A stretch of 64,000 bases of DNA, from contig JANWYD010000006.1 in NCBI GenBank assembly GCA_025057155.1, positions 124,001 to 188,000 on the forward strand, in the 5' to 3' direction. Source of the stretch: Chloroflexaceae bacterium (GTDB taxonomy: Bacteria; Chloroflexota; Chloroflexia; Chloroflexales; Chloroflexaceae). The translations under genes were made by a program, and so were the position numbers. How positions within the stretch are numbered: position 1 is the first letter of the stretch; each line of letters begins with the position of its first letter. The notes beneath the pieces were generated by a model. It was not told the DNA's origin. It worked only from the letters and a program-made list of their open reading frames with translations, and searched no databases. Positions 56,396 to 64,000 of this stretch are shown here, in pieces.

Positions 56396-57271
56396 ATGTT
56401 ACATTTGACGACACGGCCACGTATCGCCGTCGCCGCGCTTTTTGCCTTCTACCTGTTTCTGTACCCTGGTTCGATCACGCTGGTGGCACTGGATCGGGTG
56501 CCGGTCTGGGGCACCTGGATGGGGGGAGCGCTGCTCATTCTTCAAGGCGCGTTGATGGGTCTCTGGCTCAGCGTCAACTTCGGGCAGTGGGGCGCGCTTG
56601 CCTCCCTGTGGGTGTTGTTTCTTTCGTGGCTGGTGGAGCACATTGGCGCAACGACCGGCTTTCCGTTCGGAAGCTACAGCTATACCGACGTGCTGCAGCC
56701 GCAGGTGTTCGGGGTGGTGCCGCTGGCCATTCCCTTCGCGTGGTTGTTGATCGTCACAGCCGCGACAGGGGTAGCCGAACTGTTTCTCGACCGTGAAAGC
56801 CGCTCGCCACAGGCGGAGGTGCGGGTTCGACCCGCCCGCGTGCTAATCGCTACCGCCTTCGCCCTGCTCCTCGATGTGACCATCGAACCCTTCGCGGTGC
56901 ACATCAACCACTACTGGGTCTGGAGCGACAGCGATCCAAGCGCCTACTACGGTATTCCGGCTTCGAACTTTGTGGCCTGGTGGTTCACCAGTTTGCTCTT
57001 GAGCTGGGTGCTGGCGTTGCATCGGACGGGCGCCGTTCGCGCCGCGCGCTTCGGGCCGAGCCACGTCGGTGAGTTGTTCTGGCCCTGGCTGCCATTGACG
57101 CTGTATCTGACCAATCTGACCATGTTTGTGGTTGTCAACCTGGCGCGTGGTCAGGCCATCGCGTCACTGATCGGCAGTCTGATCTTCCTGGTCATTGCAG
57201 GCCGAATCTGCGTTCCTTTGCTGGTGCGGCGCCTGCGCGATCGCACCGAGCAGGAGCAGAGCGTTTCGTAA
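56396..57271 (+). CDS. cruF: Carotenoid biosynthesis protein, CruF-like (DUF422)
   Basis: A 291-residue membrane protein with seven to eight helices. Family marks are VEHIGATTGFPFGSYSYTD (63-100 region), PLAIPFAWLLIV, LLLDVTIEPFAVHINHYWVW and YYGIPASNFVAWW. CruF enzymes hydrate the terminal double bond of acyclic carotenoid ends. The acyltransferase that follows, convergent, could acylate a carotenoid glycoside, but that is inference. The ATG at 56396 has a weak AGGAA site. Confidence 0.85.
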   Translation: MLHLTTRPRIAVAALFAFYLFLYPGSITLVALDRVPVWGTWMGGALLILQGALMGLWLSVNFGQWGALASLWVLFLSWLVEHIGATTGFPFGSYSYTDVLQPQVFGVVPLAIPFAWLLIVTAATGVAELFLDRESRSPQAEVRVRPARVLIATAFALLLDVTIEPFAVHINHYWVWSDSDPSAYYGIPASNFVAWWFTSLLLSWVLALHRTGAVRAARFGPSHVGELFWPWLPLTLYLTNLTMFVVVNLARGQAIASLIGSLIFLVIAGRICVPLLVRRLRDRTEQEQSVS

Positions 57272-57309
57272 CCTCGACACCCCGGACGCCGCCGGGGAGG
57301 ATGGCCCGC

Positions 57310-58149
57310 TCAACCGGTGAATTGTCTGGGCAGGAGCCTCAGAAAACCGTCGAACAACTCATCAATGCCGCGCCGCCCGCGGAGCAGGGGCTGAAAGCGC
57401 TCGTAGCGCAGGGCCAGCACATCGTCGCGTAGAGCGTCGCAGGCGGCGGTGAGCCGGCTGGTAATATCGGCCAGGGTTCCCTCGATATCCGCCGGGTTGG
57501 CCGCGCGGTGGCATGGCCCGATACGGATAAAGGCTTCGGGGAACTGGCGCCCCAGCAGCTCATAGCGCAGCGCCACCGGGCAGAGATTGACGGCGCCGAC
57601 CTGCGCGACAATCCGCGCGATGCCAGGGTAGGTGACCAGGGGGCGGCGATCATTGGGCACGATTTTGCCCTGGGGAAAAATGAACAGCAAGCGGGGCCGG
57701 CGCCCCCCGCGCAGCAGGGCCGCGGCGTAGGCCTGGGAACGCCGGGAGTCTTCCGGGTCGTCGCGGTTGATGCTGAAGGCCCCCGACCAGCGAAAAAAGC
57801 GGTAGCGGCGCAGTTGCTTCTCCTCCATCAGCAGGTGCGCGTCGAAGCGCCCGCGCAGCACAACGCGGTGGATCACGTACATCAGGTAGCCGTCCCACCA
57901 CGAGCTATGGTTCAGGTAGATGATCAGCGGGCCATTCCGCGGATGGGGCAGCGGACCGTGGCTCTGGAGCCAGACCCGGTCGAAGTGGCGCCAGAGCGAC
58001 CAGCGGGCGAAGCACCAGTACAGCAGCGCGTCGAGAACGGGATTCTTAGCGGCGGGAATGGCCGGACGCGGGTCGTCGCCAGCGGGGAGGAGCGAAGCAA
58101 CCTTCGCCCCTTCTCGTCTCGTGAGGTTCCTCTCGGCGTCGTGCCCCAT
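57310..58149 (-). CDS. Lysophospholipid/1-acylglycerol-3-phosphate-type acyltransferase (PlsC family)
   Basis: A 279-residue acyltransferase with the catalytic HxxxxD in LNHSSWWDGYL, GAFSINRDDP, and the glycerol-phosphate motif FIFPQGKIVPND. It transfers acyl groups to a lipid or glycosylated acceptor at the membrane. Its convergent position to cruF raises a role in carotenoid ester formation (CruD-like), while phospholipid synthesis is the default. The ATG is at 58149. Confidence 0.85.
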   Translation of the reverse strand: MGHDAERNLTRREGAKVASLLPAGDDPRPAIPAAKNPVLDALLYWCFARWSLWRHFDRVWLQSHGPLPHPRNGPLIIYLNHSSWWDGYLMYVIHRVVLRGRFDAHLLMEEKQLRRYRFFRWSGAFSINRDDPEDSRRSQAYAAALLRGGRRPRLLFIFPQGKIVPNDRRPLVTYPGIARIVAQVGAVNLCPVALRYELLGRQFPEAFIRIGPCHRAANPADIEGTLADITSRLTAACDALRDDVLALRYERFQPLLRGRRGIDELFDGFLRLLPRQFTG

Positions 58150-58197
58150 GGGCGTGCCTGTCCTGAAAGACGGTGAACCGGGTCGCCCCGCCCGAGT

Positions 58198-58275
58198 TTA
58201 TAGCGTTTCTCGAAAAGGTTGACCCGTAACGATGGCGGCGCAGGCGCAGCGAGCTGCACCGCTCAGTGTCCTCAG
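58198..58275. repeat. 78-bp dispersed element, copy 2
   Basis: Same length and ends as 24398-24475, with about 65 of 78 bases shared and no gaps. It lies 25 bases before the end of the flavin reductase-like gene. Confidence 0.8.
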
Positions 58276-58300
58276 AGGATCAAGCATTTCGGTCAGTGCT

Positions 58301-58816
58301 CTAGATCAGCGCGTGGGGATGGGCAAAGTGGGCGCGGCTAAAGGCGCTCCGAGCCAGACGCACCGCTTCGGCCAGCAACTCTTCCAGGTCGGTGCTGGCA
58401 TCGGCGTAGAGTTCGCCAATGCTCTCGGCGTCAACCGCCTCGAGGGCGTGGCGCAGGGGCCAGAGACCATCCATAGACCCATCACCGACGGCCACGAGGG
58501 CCACGAAGCGACGGCGAGCGGGTGGCGGAGCGGCAGCAAGGGCATCGAAGAGGCCGCGCAGCCGTGGCGGAAGACTGCCGCCGGGCAACGGCGTCACCAC
58601 CAGCAGCACTTCGGCATCGGCAATGTCGGCCAGCAACGGTTCCGCGAGCGGATCAGCGAACGAAGGCGCGTCGGCGCTGACCAGCACCTCGCCCAGATAG
58701 GCAGCGCGTTTGACCGGCGGCAGCGCGGCGAGCATCGCGTCGAGGCACTGGCGGGCCGGGCCGCCGTCGTTGGCGCTGCCGCAGATGCCCAGGGTGAACA
58801 GATAGCCGTCGTGCAT
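58301..58816 (-). CDS. NADPH-dependent FMN reductase-like flavoprotein
   Basis: A 171-residue flavodoxin-fold protein. The phosphate loop region reads GICGSANDGGPARQCL, followed by VVTPLPGGSLPPRLRGLFDAL, the segment that in this family is TPxYxxSxPxxLKxxxD. Substrate and electron donor are not shown. The ATG is at 58816. The 284-bp gap upstream shows no gene. Confidence 0.75.
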   Translation of the reverse strand: MHDGYLFTLGICGSANDGGPARQCLDAMLAALPPVKRAAYLGEVLVSADAPSFADPLAEPLLADIADAEVLLVVTPLPGGSLPPRLRGLFDALAAAPPPARRRFVALVAVGDGSMDGLWPLRHALEAVDAESIGELYADASTDLEELLAEAVRLARSAFSRAHFAHPHALI

Positions 58817-59100
58817 ACGAATTAAGGCAGTATCAGGTCAACGAACGAAATCAGGCGGACGCGACCTGCGCGGGGCGCCACGACAAGGTCTGCTGACACC
58901 CCTCGCCCGGCGACTAATGATGGTTAAGCGTTCGATTCGGCACCTCCCGCCGCCTGCGCCCTTCGACTGGCTCAGGGCGCGTTCCGCTGGCACACCTGAA
59001 TAAACACTGTTATCTTCATCAGGCGCCCGGCAGGCCGGTGGGCCGTGGTGTGCGTGGAACGGTTCGTCGCCCCCCCTTCCCCGGCGCTTGCCTGCCTCTG

Positions 59101-60141
59101 TCAGGCGACCGACGAGGCGACGAACGGCTCAAAATAGGCTTCGATGGCGGCGCGGGCGGCCTCCAGGCCGGTTGCGTGGTGCACGGCAACCCGCAGGTGC
59201 GAAGCATTAGGCAGACCGACCACGAACTGGCCGATCAGTTGCTTGATCTTGTTGAGCGCGAGCCGGGCGGGCAATTCGGCCGCACACAGATCAAGATAGT
59301 TCAGCAAGAACTCAAGTTTATCCGCAGGGCCGGGCTGGAACACCGCCTCGCCGCGGCGGAGCTGGGCGATCTGCAAAAAGATCCAGGGGTTCTCCATCGC
59401 CGCGCGCCCGATCATCACCCCGTCGGCGCCGCTGTCGCGGAGGCGGATCAGGGCGTCTTCGGCGGTTTTCACATCGCCGCTGCCGATCACCGGGATGCTG
59501 ACGGCGCGTTTAACTGCGGCCACGCGACGCCAGTCAGCGTGGCCCTTGTAACCCTGCTCGCGGGTGCGCGGATGCAGGGCTATCGCTGCCACTCCGGCGT
59601 CCTCGGCGATCTTCGCCGTTTCAACAAAGTTAAGGCTCTGCTCGTCCCACCCGGCGCGAAACTTCAGCGTCACGGGGATCTGGACCGCCGCCCTGACCGC
59701 CTTGAGCAGACGGTGCATTTTCGGCAGATCGCGCAGCAGAGCGGCCCCGTGACCGCCGCCGGTGACCCTGGGCGAAGGGCAACCGCAGTTGATGTCGAGA
59801 ATATCGGCGCCGAGCCGCTCGACCGTGCGCGCCGCGGCGGCCACGAGGTCAGGCTCGTTGCCGGAGAGCTGCATCGTCAGCGGGCGCTCTTCGGGCAGGT
59901 AGTCGAGCAAGCGGTGGCGCTGCAACGCCTTAGGGGTGACGCTGGCAGCATTAGTCATTTCAGTGCTGACCAGCCCGCACCCGCCGAGACGCAGGATCAT
60001 CCGCCGGAAGATGCTATCGGTTACCCCCGCCATGGGCGCCAGAATGATGTTTGGGGCGATGCGAATGTGATCAACGCAGTATTCAGTTGGCAGCGCGGCG
60101 ATTTCGGTCTGTGTTAGCATGGAGAACAGTCGGTCGTGCAT
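59101..60141 (-). CDS. dusB: tRNA-dihydrouridine synthase, DusB type
   Basis: A 346-residue FMN enzyme reducing uridines in tRNA. Marks are IILAPMAGVTDSIFRRM, MQLSGNEPDLVAAAA, the catalytic Cys in DINCGCPSPRVTGGG, VTLKFRAGWDE, HPRTREQGYKGHADW and GSGDVKTAEDA. A C-terminal helical tRNA-binding domain follows. The ATG at 60141 lies 11 bases after an extended -10; an ATG at 60120 is an alternative start without a ribosome site. Confidence 0.94.
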   Translation of the reverse strand: MHDRLFSMLTQTEIAALPTEYCVDHIRIAPNIILAPMAGVTDSIFRRMILRLGGCGLVSTEMTNAASVTPKALQRHRLLDYLPEERPLTMQLSGNEPDLVAAAARTVERLGADILDINCGCPSPRVTGGGHGAALLRDLPKMHRLLKAVRAAVQIPVTLKFRAGWDEQSLNFVETAKIAEDAGVAAIALHPRTREQGYKGHADWRRVAAVKRAVSIPVIGSGDVKTAEDALIRLRDSGADGVMIGRAAMENPWIFLQIAQLRRGEAVFQPGPADKLEFLLNYLDLCAAELPARLALNKIKQLIGQFVVGLPNASHLRVAVHHATGLEAARAAIEAYFEPFVASSVA

Positions 60142-60152
60142 ATCTGAGTCGG

Positions 60153-60161
60153 ATTATACCA
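60153..60161 (-). promoter_or_regulatory. Extended -10 promoter of dusB
   Basis: TGGTATAAT on the minus strand, 11 bases before the ATG at 60141. The geometry is the same as at 4924, implying a nearly leaderless mRNA. Confidence 0.6.
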
Positions 60162-60194
60162 TGACCCCGTGCTCAGCGTGTGGCGCTAACCCTC

Positions 60195-60223
60195 TTGACG
60201 TGCGCGGCCCGCCGTCGTACAGT
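60195..60223 (+). promoter_or_regulatory. Promoter of the ArsR-type regulator gene
   Basis: TTGACG, a 17-base spacer and TACAGT. It is divergent from and close to the dusB promoter, so autoregulation could also affect dusB. Confidence 0.6.
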
Positions 60224-60254
60224 ATGCGCGAAGCTCTCGGAAGGGAGGCCGACG

Positions 60255-60563
60255 ATGATGACGGCAGACAATCCTTCTGATGAACAGGACCATCAACTGG
60301 CGTTGCTCTGCAAGGCCCTGGGCAATCCGGTGCGCGTATCTATCCTGCGGTATGTGCTCCAGCATCCCGATTGTATCGGGAACGAGATCCTCCTGCACCT
60401 GCCCGAAAACGGCCCGCATGCCCAGTCTACGCTCTCGCAGCATCTGCGGCTCCTCCGTGAGGCCGGCTTGCTGGATAGCTACTCCGATGGGGCGGCGGTT
60501 TGCTATCGGGTCAATAGCAAGCGCATGGCCTGGTTGCGCGACCAGATCGGGGCCATGACCTAG
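60255..60563 (+). CDS. ArsR-family transcriptional regulator
   Basis: A 102-residue winged helix repressor: ALGNPVRVSILRYVL (18-34), recognition helix STLSQHLRLLREAGLL and the wing DGAAVCYRVN. No metal-binding Cys pair of the ArsR/SmtB kind is evident, so the signal may not be a metal. Adjacent ATGs at 60255 and 60258 follow GGGAGG. The target may be its own promoter and that of dusB. Confidence 0.85.
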   Translation: MMTADNPSDEQDHQLALLCKALGNPVRVSILRYVLQHPDCIGNEILLHLPENGPHAQSTLSQHLRLLREAGLLDSYSDGAAVCYRVNSKRMAWLRDQIGAMT

Positions 60564-60565
60564 GG

Positions 60566-60750
60566 GTGTGGAGGCAGGTGAAGAGACACATTTACACCTG
60601 TGCGACTTCTAGCAGCAACGATGCAACGAACAGCCGGAGGGGTCGTGACGGAAGGGTCGAGGTCTTGAGGCAGGTGCCACCACAGCTCTACACCTCCACA
60701 GCTCCACACCTCCACCGTCCACCCTTCCACGCCTCCCGGTCCTCGGCACA
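60566..60750. repeat. CTCCACACC-type repeat array, second locus
   Basis: The GTGTGGAGGCAGG start and the later CAGCTCTACACCTCCACAGC and CCACACCTCCACC words (each quoted in part) are related to 1745-1912. They lie between the ArsR and DUF507 genes. No coding signal is seen. Confidence 0.7.
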
Positions 60751-60776
60751 AAGCGTAGAACAGAGCACTGCCACCT

Positions 60777-61076
60777 ATGCGGTTAAGCGAAAACAAGGTG
60801 CGGCGGATCGCTGAGCGGTTGCACGACGAACTGGCCCGGAGGGGGCTGGTGGAGTATCGGGAGGCGCCCGGCGCCCGGCCTGGCGAAGGGCGCGCGGCGC
60901 GGGTCAAGGCGATCTACGACTTTATTGTGGCCGATCTGCGCCGCGAGGAGGAGATTGACGCCGAGGTGGAGAAGATCCTGGCCTCATACAAACGCGAGAT
61001 CAAGGGCACCGAGCGGGATATTCTCTTCCGCAAACACAAGGAGGAGATCGCGCGCAAGCGCGGCTACATCCTGTGA
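60777..61076 (+). CDS. DUF507 family protein
   Basis: A 99-residue, highly charged helical protein starting MRLSENKVRRIAERL and ending KRGYIL, the DUF507 pattern. A VKAIYDFIVADLRREEEIDAE helix pair fills the middle. Function is unknown. A strong terminator follows 30 bases after the stop. Confidence 0.85.
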   Translation: MRLSENKVRRIAERLHDELARRGLVEYREAPGARPGEGRAARVKAIYDFIVADLRREEEIDAEVEKILASYKREIKGTERDILFRKHKEEIARKRGYIL

Positions 61077-61106
61077 GGCGCAAGCTCGCCTGCTGCTGAC
61101 GGAGGA

Positions 61107-61142
61107 GGGTCTGGACGAGCGTTGCTCGTCCAGACCCGTTTT
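61107..61142 (+). terminator. Intrinsic terminator after the DUF507 gene
   Basis: A perfect 14-bp stem (GGGTCTGGACGAGC and complement) with a GTT loop, then GTTTTT. It lies at the junction with the convergent subtilase gene. Only the plus strand has a T-run. Confidence 0.9.
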
Positions 61143-63002
61143 TCACCGCCAGCCTCTGGCGCGGACCAGTTCGTTCCCCAACAATCCGAGCAGCACCTGC
61201 CCGCCGTGGTCCTCGAAGCGCGCCCGCTCAAACCACTGTACGGTGCGGAAGACGCCGGGCGCGATTTCCTCAACCTGGGGCGGCGAGATAGGTTGGCCGA
61301 AGAGCGCCAGGCTCTCGGCGAAGCTGATGCCCCGCGCGCCGTCAAACTCCAGACCGTTGGCGCGCCAGTACCCCAGGAAAGGCTCGCAGAGGGTATGTCC
61401 TGTGGCTTCGAAGGTCAGGCAGCCCGGTTGTGCCGTCCCGCGAGGAAAGATGTACCAGTCTCGTCCAGCAGCTCGTAGCACGTCGTCGCCAATACGCGCA
61501 AGCAGCACATTGTAGGGCGGGGGGTTCTCGGGGTGCAGTTCGAAGCGGTGGCGCTCGAAGTACTGCACGGTGTAGGCGCGCCCGTCGCTCCCGGTTTCGA
61601 TCAGTTCTTCGCTGATCGGGAAGCCGAAGATCGGGAGGCCGCCATGACGCTCCCAGAAGCGTAAGAACGCGCCGCGCAGCGTGTGGCCGGTTTCGGGAAA
61701 ATAGCGCACCTCCGGCGTATTCACAGGCGGCACCGGACGGAAGGCGTCGCCGGGGGCGACGGCTGGCGGCGATGGCGGCTCGGCTTGCGGCGCGTCGAGG
61801 GGGCAACCGGTGTAGGCCGGCGCTAGTTGCACCGCGCGAAAGGCATTCAGACGGCCCCAGCCGTATTCGGAGTCCTTGCCGGGAGGCCCCTTGTCGTCGG
61901 CGCTGGCCTTGAGAATGCAGCCTACATCGCTCCGGCCCAGGTCGGGGCGCTGGGTGAGCACCAGGGCCGCGGCGCCGGCTACGTAGGGGCTGGAGAATGA
62001 GGTGCCGTTGGGCGGGCCGTAGCGCCCGCCGGGCAAGGTGGTCCACAGACCCACGCCGGGGGCGGCGAGGTCAAGGTAGTCGCCGGTGTTGGAGAAGCCG
62101 GTGATGGTATCGGTATTGCCAGTGGCCCCGACGGCGATCACATCAGGGTAGGCCGCCGGGTAGGTGACAGGGTTGCCGATCTCTCGCTCGTTGCCCGAAG
62201 CGGCCACGAGCACGATCCCGCGCGCGGCGGCGTAGGCGATGGCCTCGCGTAGCAAGCGGCTGTCGCCCTCGCCGCCGAGGCTCATGTTGATCACCCGGGC
62301 GCCGTTGTCGGCGGCCCAGCGGATGCCGGCGGCCAGACTGGCGTCGTTGCCGACTCCCCTGGCGTCAACGACCTTGACCGGCAGGATGCGACATTCCCAG
62401 CAAAGGCCGGCTATGCCGGCGTTGTTGTCGGTATTGGCGGCGATCAGTCCGGCCACGGCGGTGCCGTGACCGTTGTCGTCGCGCGCGTCGGGGCTGCCGT
62501 TGAGGGTGTTGAAGCCTGGAAGCACCTTGCCCGCCAGGTCGGGGTGGTCGCCGTCCACACCGCTGTCGAGCACTGCGACGACGACCGGCCCGCCGGTGGT
62601 GATCGTCCAGGCCTCGGGGGCCTGGATGTTGCGCAGCCCCCACTGCTGGGGAAAGGCCGGGTCATTAGGCATGCGGCTGATCCGGCGGATACGGTTTGGT
62701 TCGGCGTAGGCGACCCCCGGGGCGGCCAGGAGGCGGGCAGCGGCGACCTCCGGATCAATGGCGGCTGGCAGGCGCAGGCGGTAGATCGGCGCGTTGGGGG
62801 CGAGGGCCTCGGCAGCGGAGACACGGAGCGCGGCAAGGCTAGCGGCCACTTCCGGCGCGGACGGCGTAGCGCCGGGGCGCAGCCACACGATGACCTCGCC
62901 GGGCGCCGGGGCGCCGCCAGTCCGAGCGGAGACCGGGCGGGCGGCAAGGGGAACCATCAGGAGAAACAGGGCCAGGACGGCCCCGACGGAGGAGAGACGC
63001 AC
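61143..63002 (-). CDS. Secreted subtilisin-like protease (S8) with two C-terminal repeat modules
   Basis: A 619-residue protein with a signal peptide (1-26) and an inhibitor-like propeptide (about 30-105). The catalytic triad is Asp in AVLDSGVDGDHPDLAG, His in NGHGTAVAGLIA and Ser in NGTSFSSPYVAGAAAL. A Pro-rich linker leads to two tandem modules, each with a TGHTL start, an FxxxxxWxxNG/HGG core and VQYFER or VQWFER. I know such modules mainly from Chloroflexota exoproteins. The start is GTG at 63002 behind AAGGAA. It is likely exported and self-processed. Confidence 0.92.
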   Translation of the reverse strand: MRLSSVGAVLALFLLMVPLAARPVSARTGGAPAPGEVIVWLRPGATPSAPEVAASLAALRVSAAEALAPNAPIYRLRLPAAIDPEVAAARLLAAPGVAYAEPNRIRRISRMPNDPAFPQQWGLRNIQAPEAWTITTGGPVVVAVLDSGVDGDHPDLAGKVLPGFNTLNGSPDARDDNGHGTAVAGLIAANTDNNAGIAGLCWECRILPVKVVDARGVGNDASLAAGIRWAADNGARVINMSLGGEGDSRLLREAIAYAAARGIVLVAASGNEREIGNPVTYPAAYPDVIAVGATGNTDTITGFSNTGDYLDLAAPGVGLWTTLPGGRYGPPNGTSFSSPYVAGAAALVLTQRPDLGRSDVGCILKASADDKGPPGKDSEYGWGRLNAFRAVQLAPAYTGCPLDAPQAEPPSPPAVAPGDAFRPVPPVNTPEVRYFPETGHTLRGAFLRFWERHGGLPIFGFPISEELIETGSDGRAYTVQYFERHRFELHPENPPPYNVLLARIGDDVLRAAGRDWYIFPRGTAQPGCLTFEATGHTLCEPFLGYWRANGLEFDGARGISFAESLALFGQPISPPQVEEIAPGVFRTVQWFERARFEDHGGQVLLGLLGNELVRARGWR

Positions 63003-63333
63003 GGCAGATTTCCTTCCACGATGCAGCGCCTACAGGGTTGCGCTCGCCGGGCCGAAGCGCGAGCTGCACCAGTGCTTCGGCCTTAGATTGCCTCGGAGGG
63101 ACGGCAACCCGTCGCGGCTCCATTGTACCCGGTTCGCGGCACCGATTCAGAAACCTCTCGCGGAGGGTGTGAGGGGATGGGAAGATAGCCGCCAAAACCA
63201 CTAAAAATCTGAAGTTTGGGGCTCACCCCCAGGCATAGGCATGAGCCCTGAGAATGCGGAACGCCTCGCTTTGCGCTTCCGCGAAGCGGGCTGTATAATC
63301 GCCACAGGGCCTGTCACAGAAGCACGGCACGCT
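63003..63333. other. Divergent intergenic region before the flippase-like gene
   Basis: 331 bp without a gene. It contains the promoter at 63271 and a CAGGGTTGCGCTC-type word near 63032. A GCGGAACGCCTCGCTTTGCG/CGCTTCCGCGAAGCG inverted pair (quoted in part) lies around 63257-63288, overlapping the -35 region. Confidence 0.5.
63271..63299 (+). promoter_or_regulatory. Promoter of the terminal flippase-like gene
   Basis: TTGCGC, a 17-base spacer and TATAAT at 63294-63299, 34 bases before the ATG. Confidence 0.65.
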
Positions 63334-64000
63334 ATGTCGTTACGAACCCTGCAGGGCAAACTCCTCGCTGCACTACTGCTCGGCCTGGCAGTGGCGATCG
63401 TGATGGGCCTGGCCAGCGACGCCCGCGCGGTGTGGCGCGATCTGGGCGCGTTTCGCTGGGCCTGGTTGCCCTTCATCCTTGGTCTTACCGCCCTGAACTA
63501 CCTGCTGCGCTGGCTGAAGTGGGAATACTACCTGCGCCGGCTGGGTCTGGGTCACGGGGTTAGTCGCCTGGATAGCGGGTTAATCTTCACCGCTGGCCTG
63601 GTGATGTCGGTGACCCCTGGCAAGCTGGGCGAAGTGTTCAAGTCGGTGTTGCTCAAGCGAGTGAACGGGGCGGCAGTGAGCCGTTCAGCGCCGGTGGTGC
63701 TGGCCGAACGGCTCACCGACGGCCTGGCGATGCTGTTGCTGATGGCCATGGGGCTGATGCTCTATCCTCCGGCGCGATTTGCCTTTGTGGCGCTGGTGGT
63801 AGCGGCGCTGGCCGGGATTCTGGCGCTCCAGCATCGGCGCCTTGTTGGGGGGGTGATTGAGGGCACGGGCCGCTTGCCGTTCGGCGCGAAGGTTGCACCC
63901 CGGCTGCGCGCCACGTATGCCAGCACCCGGGAGTTGTTGGAATGGCGCGTCTTGCTCACCGCCACGCTCATCAGCGTCGTCTCCTGGGGCTGTGAATGCC
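63334..64000 (+). CDS. Lysylphosphatidylglycerol synthase TM-region / UPF0104 family protein, 3' end beyond window
   Basis: The first 222 codons of a membrane protein, open to the window edge. Helices lie near 8-28, 42-60 and 78-95, followed by others. The family motif is SVTPGKLGEVFKSVLLKR near 90 with VVLAERLTDGLAML. It is a diverged second member of the family seen at 46732-47778, here with the AglD-like TPGKxGE form. A flippase-like or lipid-transfer role is the family's usual guess. Confidence 0.82.
   Translation, partial: MSLRTLQGKLLAALLLGLAVAIVMGLASDARAVWRDLGAFRWAWLPFILGLTALNYLLRWLKWEYYLRRLGLGHGVSRLDSGLIFTAGLVMSVTPGKLGEVFKSVLLKRVNGAAVSRSAPVVLAERLTDGLAMLLLMAMGLMLYPPARFAFVALVVAALAGILALQHRRLVGGVIEGTGRLPFGAKVAPRLRATYASTRELLEWRVLLTATLISVVSWGCEC

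Overview
The window is GC-rich and densely coded. It looks like the chromosome of a Chloroflexota bacterium of the Chloroflexus/Roseiflexus kind. The reasons are a mevalonate-type isoprenoid gene set (HMG-CoA reductase, an archaeal-type HMG-CoA synthase, a thiolase homologue and a DUF35 protein), a CruF-like carotenoid hydratase gene, eukaryote-like HisRS and PTPS variants, and a subtilase with C-terminal tandem modules of a kind I associate with this phylum. The lineage call is an inference from gene content. No phage, insertion sequence transposase, CRISPR array or rRNA was seen.

Layout. 0.2-5 kb: an RsbR-like STAS sensor, a DUF952 protein, hisS and a peptide-type solute-binding lipoprotein. 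5-10.6 kb is an accessory block on the minus strand. It holds a broken asparagine synthetase, a Gly/Asp-tailed protein and three diverged paralogues of an unrecognised family, two of them with predicted membrane segments; this is the least explained part of the window. 10.9-17.5 kb: rlmN, then the mevalonate genes; the thiolase homologue has lost most of its active-site residues. 18-22.5 kb: a lipoprotein, a fused double PTPS, folE, an SDR and fabI, which suggests tetrahydropterin synthesis beside fatty acid synthesis. 22.8-30.7 kb: a pseudo-receiver, a URO-D family protein, tRNA-Thr, lon, an SH3 protein, pyrC and a phosphodiesterase. 30.8-34.7 kb: metH under a SAM-I riboswitch with its terminator. 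35-42 kb: a polytopic membrane protein, a REC-PAS-GGDEF-EAL hybrid and a cation ATPase. 42.4-46.2 kb: cobU-cobD-cobQ, with overlapping ends, and a flavodoxin. 46.7-55.5 kb: a flippase-like protein, acyP, lepA, a PPIase lipoprotein, mazG, DUF951 and an nfeD-stomatin pair. 55.7-64 kb: a response regulator, cruF, an acyltransferase, a flavin reductase-like protein, dusB, an ArsR regulator, DUF507, a subtilase and a second flippase-like gene cut by the window end.

Intergenic space is unusually rich in small dispersed repeats. They include (ATCCAAA)n heptads, two palindrome families centred on CAACCTT/AAGGTTG and GGGGAAA/TTTCCCC, an 85-bp and a 78-bp element each present twice, CTCCACACC-type arrays, and a roughly 150-bp MITE-like element with TAGTCTGTAAA inverted ends present twice. 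Several genes appear to be transcribed from extended -10 promoters so close to the start codon that the mRNAs would be nearly leaderless.
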